A DNA stretch of 64,000 nt from AP-15 sp963781215 (GTDB lineage Bacteria; Pseudomonadota; Alphaproteobacteria; ATCC43930; CGMCC-115725), in the NCBI GenBank assembly GCA_963781215.1, contig CAWAFE010000037.1, forward strand, positions 1-64,000, written 5' to 3'. The notes beneath the pieces were generated by a model. It was given only the letters and a program-made list of their open reading frames with translations. It did not search any database and was not told the origin of the DNA. Each line of letters opens with the position of its first letter. Position 1 is the stretch's first letter. Position numbers and translations under genes: made by a program. This document shows, one piece after another, positions 7,898 to 15,665 of the stretch.

Positions 7898-9583
7898 TCA
7901 GGCGGGGGCAGGGTTTTCAGCCTTGGGACCCAGCTTCTGCACTGCCTCTTCGACCGACATAAACACATGGTCCGGGCCAATCGTATCGATCAAGCCGGTG
8001 CGGCGCGCTTGGGTCTGAGCCCGATTATCCGACAGCCGGGCGATCGCGACGACGATGTTTCTCGCCCTAAGTTCGGTGACGGCCCGCGTGAGAATCTGCG
8101 ACCCGGTATAGTCGATGTCGATGACGCCGTTAGCTTCGATGACCAGCAGCTTGACGGGTGGGTGCTGGACAGCGATGGATGCCCTAATCTTCTCGCAGAT
8201 GTGCTCGGCATTGGTGAAATTTAGCGGTGCCGCGGGTGCGAAGACCAGCACACCCTTCTCATGCTCACCCTCCCTGCTTGCACTCGGCGGCCACCACACC
8301 GTACTTCCCGGCACCCGTGCCAGCTCGACGCAATAGGGTCTGGCGATGATGTAAATGCTGTGCACGAAGGACAATACGATCGCAAGCAGCATGCCGGTCT
8401 CGATCGGCAGGGCGATGACGAGCCCGGCGCTCGCCGCCACCAATAGGATTTCGAGCCCGCCATAGCGATAGATCCGGATCATTTCGTCGATCCGGAAAAT
8501 GCGCAATGCGATATAGACGAGAATGCCAGAGAGCGCTGCTTGGGGCACATAGGCCGTCAGACCCGCGGCCAGCGCCGCAAGACCGATCATCAAGGCGACG
8601 GCCGTAAGCGAGGCGATCTGCGAGCGCCCGCCGGATTCTTGGACGATGGCGGTGCTAGGCGGGCTCGAATCGACGGCGAAGGCGCCTATCAGGCCGGCCA
8701 GGATACTGCCGGCGCCGACCCCCGCGAAATCGCGGCTTACGTTGTCGGGCTTCCCGTCGTCTGACGGGAATGTGCTCGCCACGGCTGCCGTCTGCATGAT
8801 GCAGACCATGGCGACTACCAGGGCTAGCTGTATCATGCGGTCGAGTTCCGCCAGGCCGGGCACGGTCGGCAGGGCGAGGTGGGGGAGCGGCACCGAGAGG
8901 GTGCCAAGCAGGCTGACCCCGTGAGCGCCAAGATCGAAAAAGGCAACCGCGAGACCCGCCCCGACTAGGCCGATCAAGGCGCCCGGAACCTGGGGGCTGA
9001 TTCGCGCCGTGCCGATCGTCACGATCAGGACACCGGCGCCCAGCGCAAGCGTGTAGGGATTAGCCTCCCCGACCCGGCCGAGGACGTGGACGAGACGCGC
9101 CAGCACATGCCCTTGCGCATTCGAGACTCCCAACAGGGTCGGGAGCTCGCCGGCGATAATGTGGACCGAGATGCCGGCGAGGAAACCCGTCGTGATCGGG
9201 ATCGACAGCAATGTCGCGAGCCATCCAGCCCGGAGCAGGCCGACAACAACGAGAACGATGCCAACCATGAGAGCGAGCAGCGTCGCGAGCTCGGCATAGC
9301 TCGCAGAGCCGGCTCCGGCGATCGAGGCCAATCCGCCGGCAAAGATCGGCGCGATGGTCGAGTCCGCCGCGACCGACATGAAGCGGTTGGCGCCGAAGGC
9401 GGCGAACGCGAGCGATCCGGCGACAAAGGCATAGATCCCGGTCTGCGGAGGCATCCCTGCCAGCCGGGCGGTGGCAAGCTGCCCGGGCATGGCGATCGCC
9501 AACAGCATCAGCCCGGCGACCAGATCGCGCGGCAACCATCCGATCCGATAACCGCGCAGCGAGGAAAAGAGCCAACCCGACAT
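7898..9583 (-). CDS. SulP-family inorganic anion transporter with STAS domain
   Basis: A 561-residue SulP/SLC26 permease. The N-terminal region carries about ten or more hydrophobic segments beginning at LPRDLVAGLMLLAIAMPGQ, the family signature region, and includes SSPPSTAIVQESGGRSQIAS. A C-terminal STAS domain (about residues 430-545) contains the DIDYTG loop typical of sulfate permeases. Substrates are usually sulfate, bicarbonate or dicarboxylates. The start at 9583 (MSGWLFSSLRG) replaces a 36-residue low-complexity extension that is open but not conserved. It is the last gene of a minus-strand set with the 47-residue ORF and two LLM oxidoreductases, so it may import or export an anionic substrate of that set. 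Confidence 0.92.
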   Translation of the reverse strand: MSGWLFSSLRGYRIGWLPRDLVAGLMLLAIAMPGQLATARLAGMPPQTGIYAFVAGSLAFAAFGANRFMSVAADSTIAPIFAGGLASIAGAGSASYAELATLLALMVGIVLVVVGLLRAGWLATLLSIPITTGFLAGISVHIIAGELPTLLGVSNAQGHVLARLVHVLGRVGEANPYTLALGAGVLIVTIGTARISPQVPGALIGLVGAGLAVAFFDLGAHGVSLLGTLSVPLPHLALPTVPGLAELDRMIQLALVVAMVCIMQTAAVASTFPSDDGKPDNVSRDFAGVGAGSILAGLIGAFAVDSSPPSTAIVQESGGRSQIASLTAVALMIGLAALAAGLTAYVPQAALSGILVYIALRIFRIDEMIRIYRYGGLEILLVAASAGLVIALPIETGMLLAIVLSFVHSIYIIARPYCVELARVPGSTVWWPPSASREGEHEKGVLVFAPAAPLNFTNAEHICEKIRASIAVQHPPVKLLVIEANGVIDIDYTGSQILTRAVTELRARNIVVAIARLSDNRAQTQARRTGLIDTIGPDHVFMSVEEAVQKLGPKAENPAPA

Positions 9584-9626
9584 CGCGCCGCCGCCGCTTC
9601 CGCTTGCCGGCGACCTCTGGCGGTTG

Positions 9627-9770
9627 CTAGCCGCCGTCTCTCTCCTCCCGCTCGGCCGCACGGTACTTGCGCCAGATCTCGGCCAGATCAACGGTTAGAT
9701 TGGGGAACGCCATGCCCAGCGCTTCCTTCTTGTCCGCCATGTAAACCCAAAACGGGCAGCCCGCCGCCAT
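9627..9770 (-). CDS. small 47-residue ORF between LLM oxidoreductase and SulP genes
   Basis: An open frame of 47 residues beginning MAAGCPFWVYMADKKEALGM and ending in a charged helix-like tail rich in Glu and Arg (RKYRAAEREERDGG). AGGAGC lies eight bases before the ATG, a good ribosome binding site. It fits the intergenic space exactly, 33 bases after the LLM stop and 43 bases before the SulP start, all on the minus strand. An internal Met at codon 11 is an alternative start. I do not recognise a family. Spacing, RBS and protein-like composition support it as a real gene; no homology can be claimed. Confidence 0.5.
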   Translation of the reverse strand: MAAGCPFWVYMADKKEALGMAFPNLTVDLAEIWRKYRAAEREERDGG

Positions 9771-9803
9771 AACCTGCTCCTGCTATCCCTCAAGCTTGGC
9801 GCG

Positions 9804-10655
9804 TCACGCGCCGAGGTGGCGGATCAGCGTCGCCCAGCGATCCAGCACCGGCATAATCTCGTCGGCCTTGGCCGGCGGCAGGCGGACGTTCATTCTCGTG
9901 ACGCCGAGGTCGCGATTGCGCTTCAATAGATCCAGGTCTTCGGGGGCGCCGCCCAATGTGACTGACAAAGACTGTGGATCGCGGCCGGCCTCCTCCGCCA
10001 TCTGGCGAAGCCGCGGCATGAACTCTGCGGGGCTCCCCGGGCCGGCGCTGGCAGCGAACGGGATCAGCCCGTCGCCGTAGCGGATCGCCCGCCGCGCCGC
10101 AAGTCGGAAGGCGCCGCCGACGATGATTGGCGGATGCGGCTTCTGCGCCGGCTTCGGCCAGGTCATCATCGGTGGAAAATTGACGATCTCGCCGTGATAC
10201 TCGGGCTTGTCCTTGGTCCAAATCTCCTTCATCGCCTCGATCTGTTCGCGCATCTTCAAGGTGCGGGTTTCGTAGACGGTGCCGTGGTCTTCCATCTCCT
10301 CGGCGTTCCAGCCGCAACCGATGCCGAACAGGAACCGCCCCTTCGACACCTGGTCGAGTGAGGCGACGAGTTTCGCGGTCTGGATCGTGTCGCGCTGGAT
10401 GACCAGACAGACGCCGGTGCCGAGCTTCAGCCGCTTGGTGACCGCGGCGGCGGCGCTCAACGTGACGAACGGGTCCATCACGTCGTAGTACTGCTTGGTC
10501 AGCTCGCCGCCCGGCACATTAAAGCGGCGGGTGACCGGGATGTGCGAATGCTCGGCCACCCACAGCGAGTCAAAGCCGCGCTCCTCCAGCGCTACCGCAA
10601 GCTCGGTCGGCGCCATCGAGTAGTCGGTAAAGAAGATCGCAGCACCGATTTCCAT
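9804..10655 (-). CDS. LLM-class F420-dependent-type oxidoreductase
   Basis: A 283-residue luciferase-like (LLM) TIM-barrel oxidoreductase, the class that uses F420 or reduced flavin. Motifs include FFTDYSMAP near the N-terminus, VAEHSHIP, TGVCLVIQRD and FGIGCGWNAEEM. ATG 10655 is chosen because AAGGA lies just upstream; the open frame extends 15 codons further without support. It is a close paralogue of the gene at 17023-17877, with identical blocks such as MMTWPKPAQKPHPPI. Cofactor (F420 or FMN) cannot be decided from sequence alone. It lies upstream of the 47-residue ORF and SulP and downstream of another LLM gene. Confidence 0.9.
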   Translation of the reverse strand: MEIGAAIFFTDYSMAPTELAVALEERGFDSLWVAEHSHIPVTRRFNVPGGELTKQYYDVMDPFVTLSAAAAVTKRLKLGTGVCLVIQRDTIQTAKLVASLDQVSKGRFLFGIGCGWNAEEMEDHGTVYETRTLKMREQIEAMKEIWTKDKPEYHGEIVNFPPMMTWPKPAQKPHPPIIVGGAFRLAARRAIRYGDGLIPFAASAGPGSPAEFMPRLRQMAEEAGRDPQSLSVTLGGAPEDLDLLKRNRDLGVTRMNVRLPPAKADEIMPVLDRWATLIRHLGA

Positions 10656-10739
10656 ATTCCTTACTCCGCAGATGTTGCTCGCCGCCTGAAAACGCGTCAA
10701 AAAGCCAGTAATCGTTACCGCGTCGCGCGCAATCCCGGA

Positions 10740-11801
10740 TTACTCCGCCGCGCGCCGCGCGAGCGGGCCGAGGGCCCGCTCGACCCGCGGCCTGACCTCG
10801 CTCATCATCAGCTCCATCGAGCGCATCGCCGCCTGGTGCGGGGTCGCACCGACCTTGAACGAAAAGCACATGTGGACCGGATCGGTCGCGCGGATCTCGC
10901 CGACCAGCTTCTCGGCCACGGTCTCGACATCGCCGATCAGCAGATCGTCGCGGATCTGTTCGAGCGGGGGCTCGTCGGGAAACGGCTTGTCGACCAGCAC
11001 CGTGCCTTGCATGACTTCCTGCCGCCGCCGCAGGCTGGAGGCGAGCCGGGTCTGGTAGCGGGCGTTCTCGGCGAAGCGCAGCCCCTGCTCCTTGCTGTCG
11101 GTGATATGGCAGAAGCGGTTGACGGTGATGTGGGCGTTGGCCAGCGGCACGCCCTCGGCCTGGAAGAGCGTCTTGATCACCTGATATTGCTCGGCGAGCA
11201 GCGCGGCACCCCCGACCCGGCCCGACGACAACACCCGGTAGCCGTGCCGCGCCGCGGCGCGGAACATCGCCTCGGTATGGCCGGCGACGTAGATCGGCAG
11301 CGGCTTCTGCACCGGACGGGCCGGGATGTGGGTCTCCGGGATCTGGTAGTGCTTGCCGTCATAGCTGAAGAAATCCTGGGAGAAGGCGCGGTCGAGGATG
11401 TCGCAGAACTCTTCGGTCATCTCCAGATTGTCTTTGATATCGACGCCGAACCGCTCGAATTCGTAGGGCTGGTAGCCGGCGCCGACGCCGAGCATCAGGC
11501 GCCCGTTCGACAGCGCGTCGGCGGTGGCGATCTCGGCCGCCAGCCGCGCCGGGTTGTAGAGCGGCAGAACCACGACCGCGGTGCCGAGCCGGATGTTTTT
11601 GGTGACCGAAGCGCAGTGCGCGACCAGCATCAAAGGCGACGCGCACAGGCAGTAATTCGAGAAATGGTGCTCGGCGAACCAGGCGATCGTATAGCCGAGC
11701 TCGTCGGCAAGCCGCGTCTGCTCCGCGACCTCGGCAAAAACCTCCGCCGTCGACTTTGCGGGGTCGCGCGACCCCATCAGATTGAAGATGCCGAATTCCA
11801 T
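10740..11801 (-). CDS. LLM-class flavin/F420-dependent oxidoreductase (luciferase-like)
   Basis: A 353-residue luciferase-like monooxygenase-family protein from a different subgroup than its neighbour at 9804. It has MEFGIFNLMG at the N-terminus, FAEHHFSNYCLCASP, GTAVVVLPLYNPARLA and GVGAGYQPYEFERFG, all typical of the LLM barrel. The ATG at 11801 has AAGGAG eight bases upstream. The same open frame runs back to 12209, but that part encodes an unrelated integrase remnant and is not part of this protein. It probably oxidises a small organic compound. Its gene is 84 bases upstream of the next LLM gene on the same strand. Confidence 0.9.
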   Translation of the reverse strand: MEFGIFNLMGSRDPAKSTAEVFAEVAEQTRLADELGYTIAWFAEHHFSNYCLCASPLMLVAHCASVTKNIRLGTAVVVLPLYNPARLAAEIATADALSNGRLMLGVGAGYQPYEFERFGVDIKDNLEMTEEFCDILDRAFSQDFFSYDGKHYQIPETHIPARPVQKPLPIYVAGHTEAMFRAAARHGYRVLSSGRVGGAALLAEQYQVIKTLFQAEGVPLANAHITVNRFCHITDSKEQGLRFAENARYQTRLASSLRRRQEVMQGTVLVDKPFPDEPPLEQIRDDLLIGDVETVAEKLVGEIRATDPVHMCFSFKVGATPHQAAMRSMELMMSEVRPRVERALGPLARRAAE

Positions 11802-11933
11802 CGCCCACTCCTTCGCCTTTGGTGGCTGCCGCAACCGTGGTCGCGGTGACCCGAGGGCGTCAAGCCCCCCGAATAATCCGCAGGGTTGCAAGCCGATTTG
11901 CCAGAAGTAGCAAGACCGCGGTGGAAGGGCCCA

Positions 11934-12077
11934 CCCGTCAAACATTAATCGAAAAATCGAGGACTTCGCGCCGCCGGCGCTCACCGGCAGGTACAGCCCG
12001 CCGCCATCATGGTACATTCCCTTATGGCCGATGCCCTTCACCTCGACCGCGGAGAGCCGGATTGTCGCCCGCGCCAC
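11934..12077 (-). pseudogene. remnant of a tyrosine integrase N-terminal (arm-binding) domain
   Basis: About 46 codons on the minus strand encode LSAVEVKGI followed by GMYHDGGGLYLPVS and GAKSSIFRLMFDG. This is the characteristic N-terminal DUF4102 arm-DNA-binding domain of P4-type phage integrases (typical pattern LTAxxVKxxKxPGxYxDGGGLYLxVSxxGAKSWIFRF). A GTG at 12077 could be the original start. After FDG the similarity stops and no catalytic domain follows, so only a stump remains. No tRNA gene is recognised next to it. It marks a lost genomic island or prophage boundary. Confidence 0.72.
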
Positions 12078-12175
12078 AGGGATTGACCTGCATAGACACC
12101 ATTGGAGTAGGGTCGAGCGGAAGCTCCCTCCGCCACGGTCGATCGGCATGACGGGTGAAATGATCGAGGTCCTAC

Positions 12176-12367
12176 ATGAACGGTAATGGAGCGCGACCGG
12201 CGCACCCACACCTTCGGTTACCGCCGCGATCGCTCGGCGAGGCGTGTCGGGAGATTGGCCTTGACGATGCCGGCCGGCGCTGCGGCGAGTGTCCTCTCAA
12301 AGGACTTTGCGAGAGCGAGGAGCGATGGCTGCTGCAGCGACTGCCGCGGCCCCGCTATCTGAGCTGA
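12176..12367 (+). CDS. small Cys-containing hypothetical protein
   Basis: A 63-residue open frame with a Cys cluster RRCGECPLKGLCESEERWLLQ-type pattern (C-x2-C-x5-C) that could bind a metal or an Fe-S cluster. GAGG is located eight bases before the ATG. Its 3' end overlaps the start of the DUF1003 gene by about 40 bases in another frame, which would couple their translation. I do not recognise the family. Codon use is compatible with a gene, but the ORF is short, so this is a tentative call. Confidence 0.42.
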   Translation: MNGNGARPAHPHLRLPPRSLGEACREIGLDDAGRRCGECPLKGLCESEERWLLQRLPRPRYLS

Positions 12368-13125
12368 GCCCAGAAGCGATGCCCGAGTCGGCGCCGAGCC
12401 CGAGGGAGAAGTCGTCGCGCGACCGCCATCACCAGGCGCGCGCCTGTGTCGTGTGCAAGCGCAGTTTTCCCAGTCATCTGATGCTGCCGGCGAACCTGGT
12501 GCGCGACAACGTCGCCGGCCTGATCGCGGCGCGGGTGGCCGGCTGGGACGGGACGGGCTTCATCTGCCGCGGCTGTCTCAACGGCTTCCGAACCGAGTTC
12601 GTGCGCGCCCAGATGGAGAAAGACCGCGGCGAGCTTGGCGCCCTCGAAGAAGAGGTGATGAAGAGCCTGCGCGAAGGCCAGATCGTCGCGGACGACGTCA
12701 ACCGCGAGTTCGAGCGGGGACTGACTCTGGGCGAGCGCACCGCCGACAAGGTCGCCGAGTTCGGCGGCAGCTGGCGCTTCATCATCATTTTTTTCAGCGT
12801 GATGTTGGTTTGGGTCGTGGTCAACTCGTTCCTGCTGCTGCGCCAGCCCTTCGACCCCTACCCCTACATCCTCCTGAACCTGGTACTGTCATTGCTGGCC
12901 GCGGTGCAGGCGCCGGTCATCATGATGAGCCAGAACCGGCAGGAGGCGCGCGACCGGCTGCGCGCCGAGAACGACTACAAGGTCAACCTCAAGGCCGAGC
13001 TCGAAGTGCGCGCGATCGGCGACAAGCTCGACCAGCTGATCCACCACCAATGGGCCCATCTGCTGGAGATCCAGCAAATCCAGATGGAAATGATCGACGA
13101 CATGATTGGAAAGCGGGGACGTTGA
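12325..13125 (+). CDS. DUF1003 membrane protein with N-terminal zinc-ribbon-like motif
   Basis: A 266-residue protein. The N-terminal half has two CxxC pairs (ACVVCKRSF and FICRGC) about 45 residues apart, suggesting a zinc-binding treble-clef or ribbon. The DUF1003 domain follows: ERTADKVAEFGGSWRFI, then two hydrophobic segments (IIIFFSVMLVWVVVNSFLLL and YILLNLVLSLLAAVQAPVIM) around the motif FDPYPYILLN. The tail MSQNRQEARDRLRAENDYK is typical of the family. The ATG at 12325 has GCGAGG upstream; an ATG at 12379 is possible. Function of DUF1003 is unknown; it is an inner-membrane protein. The DUF2459 gene follows after 7 bases. Confidence 0.88.
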   Translation: MAAAATAAAPLSELSPEAMPESAPSPREKSSRDRHHQARACVVCKRSFPSHLMLPANLVRDNVAGLIAARVAGWDGTGFICRGCLNGFRTEFVRAQMEKDRGELGALEEEVMKSLREGQIVADDVNREFERGLTLGERTADKVAEFGGSWRFIIIFFSVMLVWVVVNSFLLLRQPFDPYPYILLNLVLSLLAAVQAPVIMMSQNRQEARDRLRAENDYKVNLKAELEVRAIGDKLDQLIHHQWAHLLEIQQIQMEMIDDMIGKRGR

Positions 13126-13132
13126 GGGGCTC

Positions 13133-13798
13133 GTGCCCGGCTTCCGGCGGCGCATCCCGGCGGCCTGTCTTGTTTGCTGGCTGCTGTCGGGTTGCGCGCC
13201 GATGCGGGCGGCGCCGCAGGTCCCCGATAGCGCAGCGCGAACCGGGCTTGTCTATGTCGTCGCCGGCGGCTGGCACACCGAGATCGGCCTTCCGGCGGAC
13301 TTGATCGGCGGCCCGCTGGCGGCGCTGAAGCCCAGCTTTCCGGACGCACGCTATCTCCTGTTCGGCTGGGGCGCGCGCGACTATTACATGGCCGCTGACC
13401 CCGGCATCGGCGATCTCTTGCGGGCGATGGCGCCGGGGCCGGCGGTCATCCTGGTCTTCCCGCTCGAGGTTTCGCCTGAGGCGTTTGCCGGAGCCGCCAA
13501 CGTCTTAGCTCTCCGCCTGTCGCCGGAGGGACGCCGTCGTATTTCACAGTTCGTGTGGAGCGATCTCGCCAAGGACGCGGCCAGGGCCCCACGCGCGGTC
13601 GGCGCCGGCCCCTATCCGGGGAGCGTGTTCTACGCATCGGTCGGAACCTACGACCTCGGCCGCACCTGCAACACCTGGACTGCCGAGGCCCTGGCCGCGG
13701 CCGGGCTGCCGGTCAGCACAGCGGGTGTCGTCTTTGCCAGCCAGCTCCTCGACCAGCTCCGACCGCTCGCTACGGCGCCCGCGCCGGGCGGGGGTTGA
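13133..13798 (+). CDS. DUF2459 family putative lipoprotein
   Basis: A 221-residue DUF2459-family protein. It begins with an Arg-rich n-region and a hydrophobic stretch ending in LLSGC, a lipobox, so it is probably an envelope lipoprotein. Conserved family motifs include VAGGWHTEIGLP, FGWGARDYYM and RTCNTWTAEALAAAGLP. A Cys and His in these motifs hint at an NlpC/P60-like hydrolase fold, but that is inference. GTG 13133 is chosen because GAGGGG precedes it; a TTG at 13106 is a weaker alternative. It lies 7 bases after the DUF1003 stop and ends exactly where the convergent cyclase gene ends. Confidence 0.82.
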   Translation: MPGFRRRIPAACLVCWLLSGCAPMRAAPQVPDSAARTGLVYVVAGGWHTEIGLPADLIGGPLAALKPSFPDARYLLFGWGARDYYMAADPGIGDLLRAMAPGPAVILVFPLEVSPEAFAGAANVLALRLSPEGRRRISQFVWSDLAKDAARAPRAVGAGPYPGSVFYASVGTYDLGRTCNTWTAEALAAAGLPVSTAGVVFASQLLDQLRPLATAPAPGGG

Positions 13799-15205
13799 TC
13801 AGGGGATCTCGTAGACCGCCACCTCGTCGGCGATGCCGCGCAGCGCGCGGTTCTGAGCCAGCGGCTCGTGGCCGCCGGTTTTGAGTAGGCTCGAGGCCTG
13901 CGGGTGGCGGACGACCGCCCCGGTGGCCAGGATCGACCGGGAATCGGCCAGACCTTGCACGCGAGAGGCGATGTTGACCGTCTGCCCGAAATAGTCCTGC
14001 CGGTCGTTGAGCACCACCGCGAGGCAGGGCCCCTCGTGGATGCCGATTTTGAGCACCAGGTCCTCGCCGCCGCGCGCCTCGTTGAGCCGGCGCATCGCCT
14101 CGCGCATGCGCAGCGCCGCGGCGACCGCCCGGTCCGGCGTCGGGAAGGTCGCCATCACCGCGTCGCCGATGGTCTTGACCACCGCACCCGCCTCGGCCGC
14201 GACAATCTCGTTCAACACCTGGAAATGCGCCCTGACCATGTCGAAGGCGGCCAGATCGCCGACCCGCTCGTAGAGCTCGGTCGAGCCCTTTAAGTCGGTG
14301 AATAGAAAGGTCAGGCTGGTGATCTTGAGCCGCTGCCGGGCGTCGATCGTATCGGTGCCGTAGAGGTCGCGGAAGACCTGGTTGGTCAACAGCCGCTTCG
14401 CGGTCAGAAAAGGCCGGCGCCGGCCGAGGAGTTCGTGAAGCTGGTCACTCGCCAGCCACAGCCCCGGCAAGACCCGGGTGTCGGTGCGGTTTTCGAGCGA
14501 CAGGCGCAGCGGCCCGGGATGGAGCGCCGTGGTTCCGGTCGGCGCGCGCAGCCGGTCGAAGACAAAGGTGAGGCCTTGGCGCTCGCGCGTCGGCTCGCCC
14601 TTCACATCGAGGAATTGGGTCCCGTGCGTCACCGGGTCGATCAGGATCACGAACGCTTCCGGCAATTGCAGCGACAGGAGCGCCTTACCGCCGGGTGCCA
14701 GCTCGACCGAATCGAGCACGATCTCCTCGACCAGCCGCTCGAAATCGTCGGGGACATCGATCCCCGAGCCCCAGAACACCTGGCGATAATACTCGGTAAA
14801 CGGCAGCTCGTCCGGGTCGTGCGCCGCGATCCGGCGCACCCGCCGGCTGACCGTGAAGGTCACCTCGACGATCTCGTCGAGGGTCGGCGCATAACCGGCC
14901 GCACACCACGCGCAGGCGTACTCGTCGCGGTCGACGCTCTTCAGGGTCGTGCCGCTGTCGAGCACGCCGCCGCAGCCGGGGCACAGCACGTTCCACGACA
15001 GCTCGAACAGCCCTTGCCGGGCGGCATGGAGAAAGGCGGCGATCGCGGCCTCCTCGTCGAGCCCGGACTTGGCGGCGAAATCGAGCACGTTGACGCGGCA
15101 GAGCGCCCGGTCCGGGCCGTTTTGCACCATGGCCTCGATGGCGTCGACAGCGCGCGCGTCCGCCGATTGCCGCAGCGCCGTAAACAAGCTCTTGGCTTCG
15201 CTCAT
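13799..15205 (-). CDS. class III adenylate/guanylate cyclase domain protein
   Basis: A 468-residue protein with a class III nucleotide cyclase domain at about residues 290-440. Visible catalytic elements are the metal-binding Asp in FLFTDLKGST, the second in KTIGDAVMATF and the transition-state Asn/Arg in NIASRVQ. The N-terminal part has two CxxC pairs (CPGCGG and CAWC) that may bind zinc, followed by a DUF5939-like middle region. There are no transmembrane segments, so it is a soluble cyclase, probably producing cAMP. It is divergent from sciP across a 153-base intergenic region and convergent with the DUF2459 gene. Confidence 0.9.
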   Translation of the reverse strand: MSEAKSLFTALRQSADARAVDAIEAMVQNGPDRALCRVNVLDFAAKSGLDEEAAIAAFLHAARQGLFELSWNVLCPGCGGVLDSGTTLKSVDRDEYACAWCAAGYAPTLDEIVEVTFTVSRRVRRIAAHDPDELPFTEYYRQVFWGSGIDVPDDFERLVEEIVLDSVELAPGGKALLSLQLPEAFVILIDPVTHGTQFLDVKGEPTRERQGLTFVFDRLRAPTGTTALHPGPLRLSLENRTDTRVLPGLWLASDQLHELLGRRRPFLTAKRLLTNQVFRDLYGTDTIDARQRLKITSLTFLFTDLKGSTELYERVGDLAAFDMVRAHFQVLNEIVAAEAGAVVKTIGDAVMATFPTPDRAVAAALRMREAMRRLNEARGGEDLVLKIGIHEGPCLAVVLNDRQDYFGQTVNIASRVQGLADSRSILATGAVVRHPQASSLLKTGGHEPLAQNRALRGIADEVAVYEIP

Positions 15206-15319
15206 GCGCGCAACCTACCCGAAATGCCGGTTCTCGGAAACCCCGGTCGGGCGCCGGCGCACTATTGGAAACATTGCCGTGCTCCTGAACTACATCTCCA
15301 GCATAGCGAGGTTGTCGAC

Positions 15320-15335
15320 TTAGGGATTCTTTAAC
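15320..15335 (+). promoter_or_regulatory. candidate CtrA binding site upstream of sciP
   Basis: The sequence TTAG-N7-TTAAC lies 24 bases before the sciP start codon. It differs by one base from the CtrA consensus TTAA-N7-TTAAC. In Caulobacter sciP is a CtrA target and SciP inhibits CtrA-dependent transcription, so the position fits the known feedback loop. Binding is inferred. Confidence 0.6.
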
Positions 15336-15358
15336 GGCTCAGATCCTATTCTGTCGCC

Positions 15359-15640
15359 ATGGACGACAACAAAATGCAATCCGATCCGCCGGTCGGCGAT
15401 ACCTTGCCGTCGCCGGACACCAAGCGCTGGGTAGCGAAGCGCAAGGCGGTGGTCGTCAGCGCCGTACGGCGCGGCCTGATCAGCCTCGAAGAAGCCTGTC
15501 GGCGCTATCAGCTCTCTGTCGAGGAATTCCGCGCCTGGCAGCGCGCGATCGAGGCGCACGGCGTCGCCGGCTTGCGCGTCACCCGGCTGCAGATCTATCG
15601 CGACAACCCACCCGCCCGACTCGCCAAGCCGCGCTACTGA
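15359..15640 (+). CDS. sciP: SciP (DUF1153) inhibitor of CtrA-dependent transcription
   Basis: A 93-residue helix-turn-helix protein of the DUF1153/SciP family. The conserved core runs from PDTKRWVAKRKAVVVSAVRR through LISLEEACRRYQLSVEEF to the C-terminal GLRVTRLQIYRD. In Caulobacter crescentus SciP binds CtrA at promoters and blocks its activity in G1 cells; this is known of the family, not shown here. It is confined to alphaproteobacteria, which fixes the lineage of this DNA. A CtrA-like box lies 24 bases upstream. Neighbours (cyclase, metallohydrolase) are not obviously related. Confidence 0.95.
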   Translation: MDDNKMQSDPPVGDTLPSPDTKRWVAKRKAVVVSAVRRGLISLEEACRRYQLSVEEFRAWQRAIEAHGVAGLRVTRLQIYRDNPPARLAKPRY

Positions 15641-15665
15641 GTTTTCGCGACGCAACCGGGAGGGA

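Noticed and set aside
10542..11849. 435-codon plus-strand frame across two LLM genes
   Set aside because: Spans two well-supported minus-strand genes and has antisense composition without domains.
11934..12209. Complete prophage next to the integrase stump
   Set aside because: No phage structural, replication or attachment features are visible around it.
14435..15334. Plus-strand frame antisense to the cyclase
   Set aside because: No RBS or recognisable domain; the cyclase frame has clear catalytic motifs.
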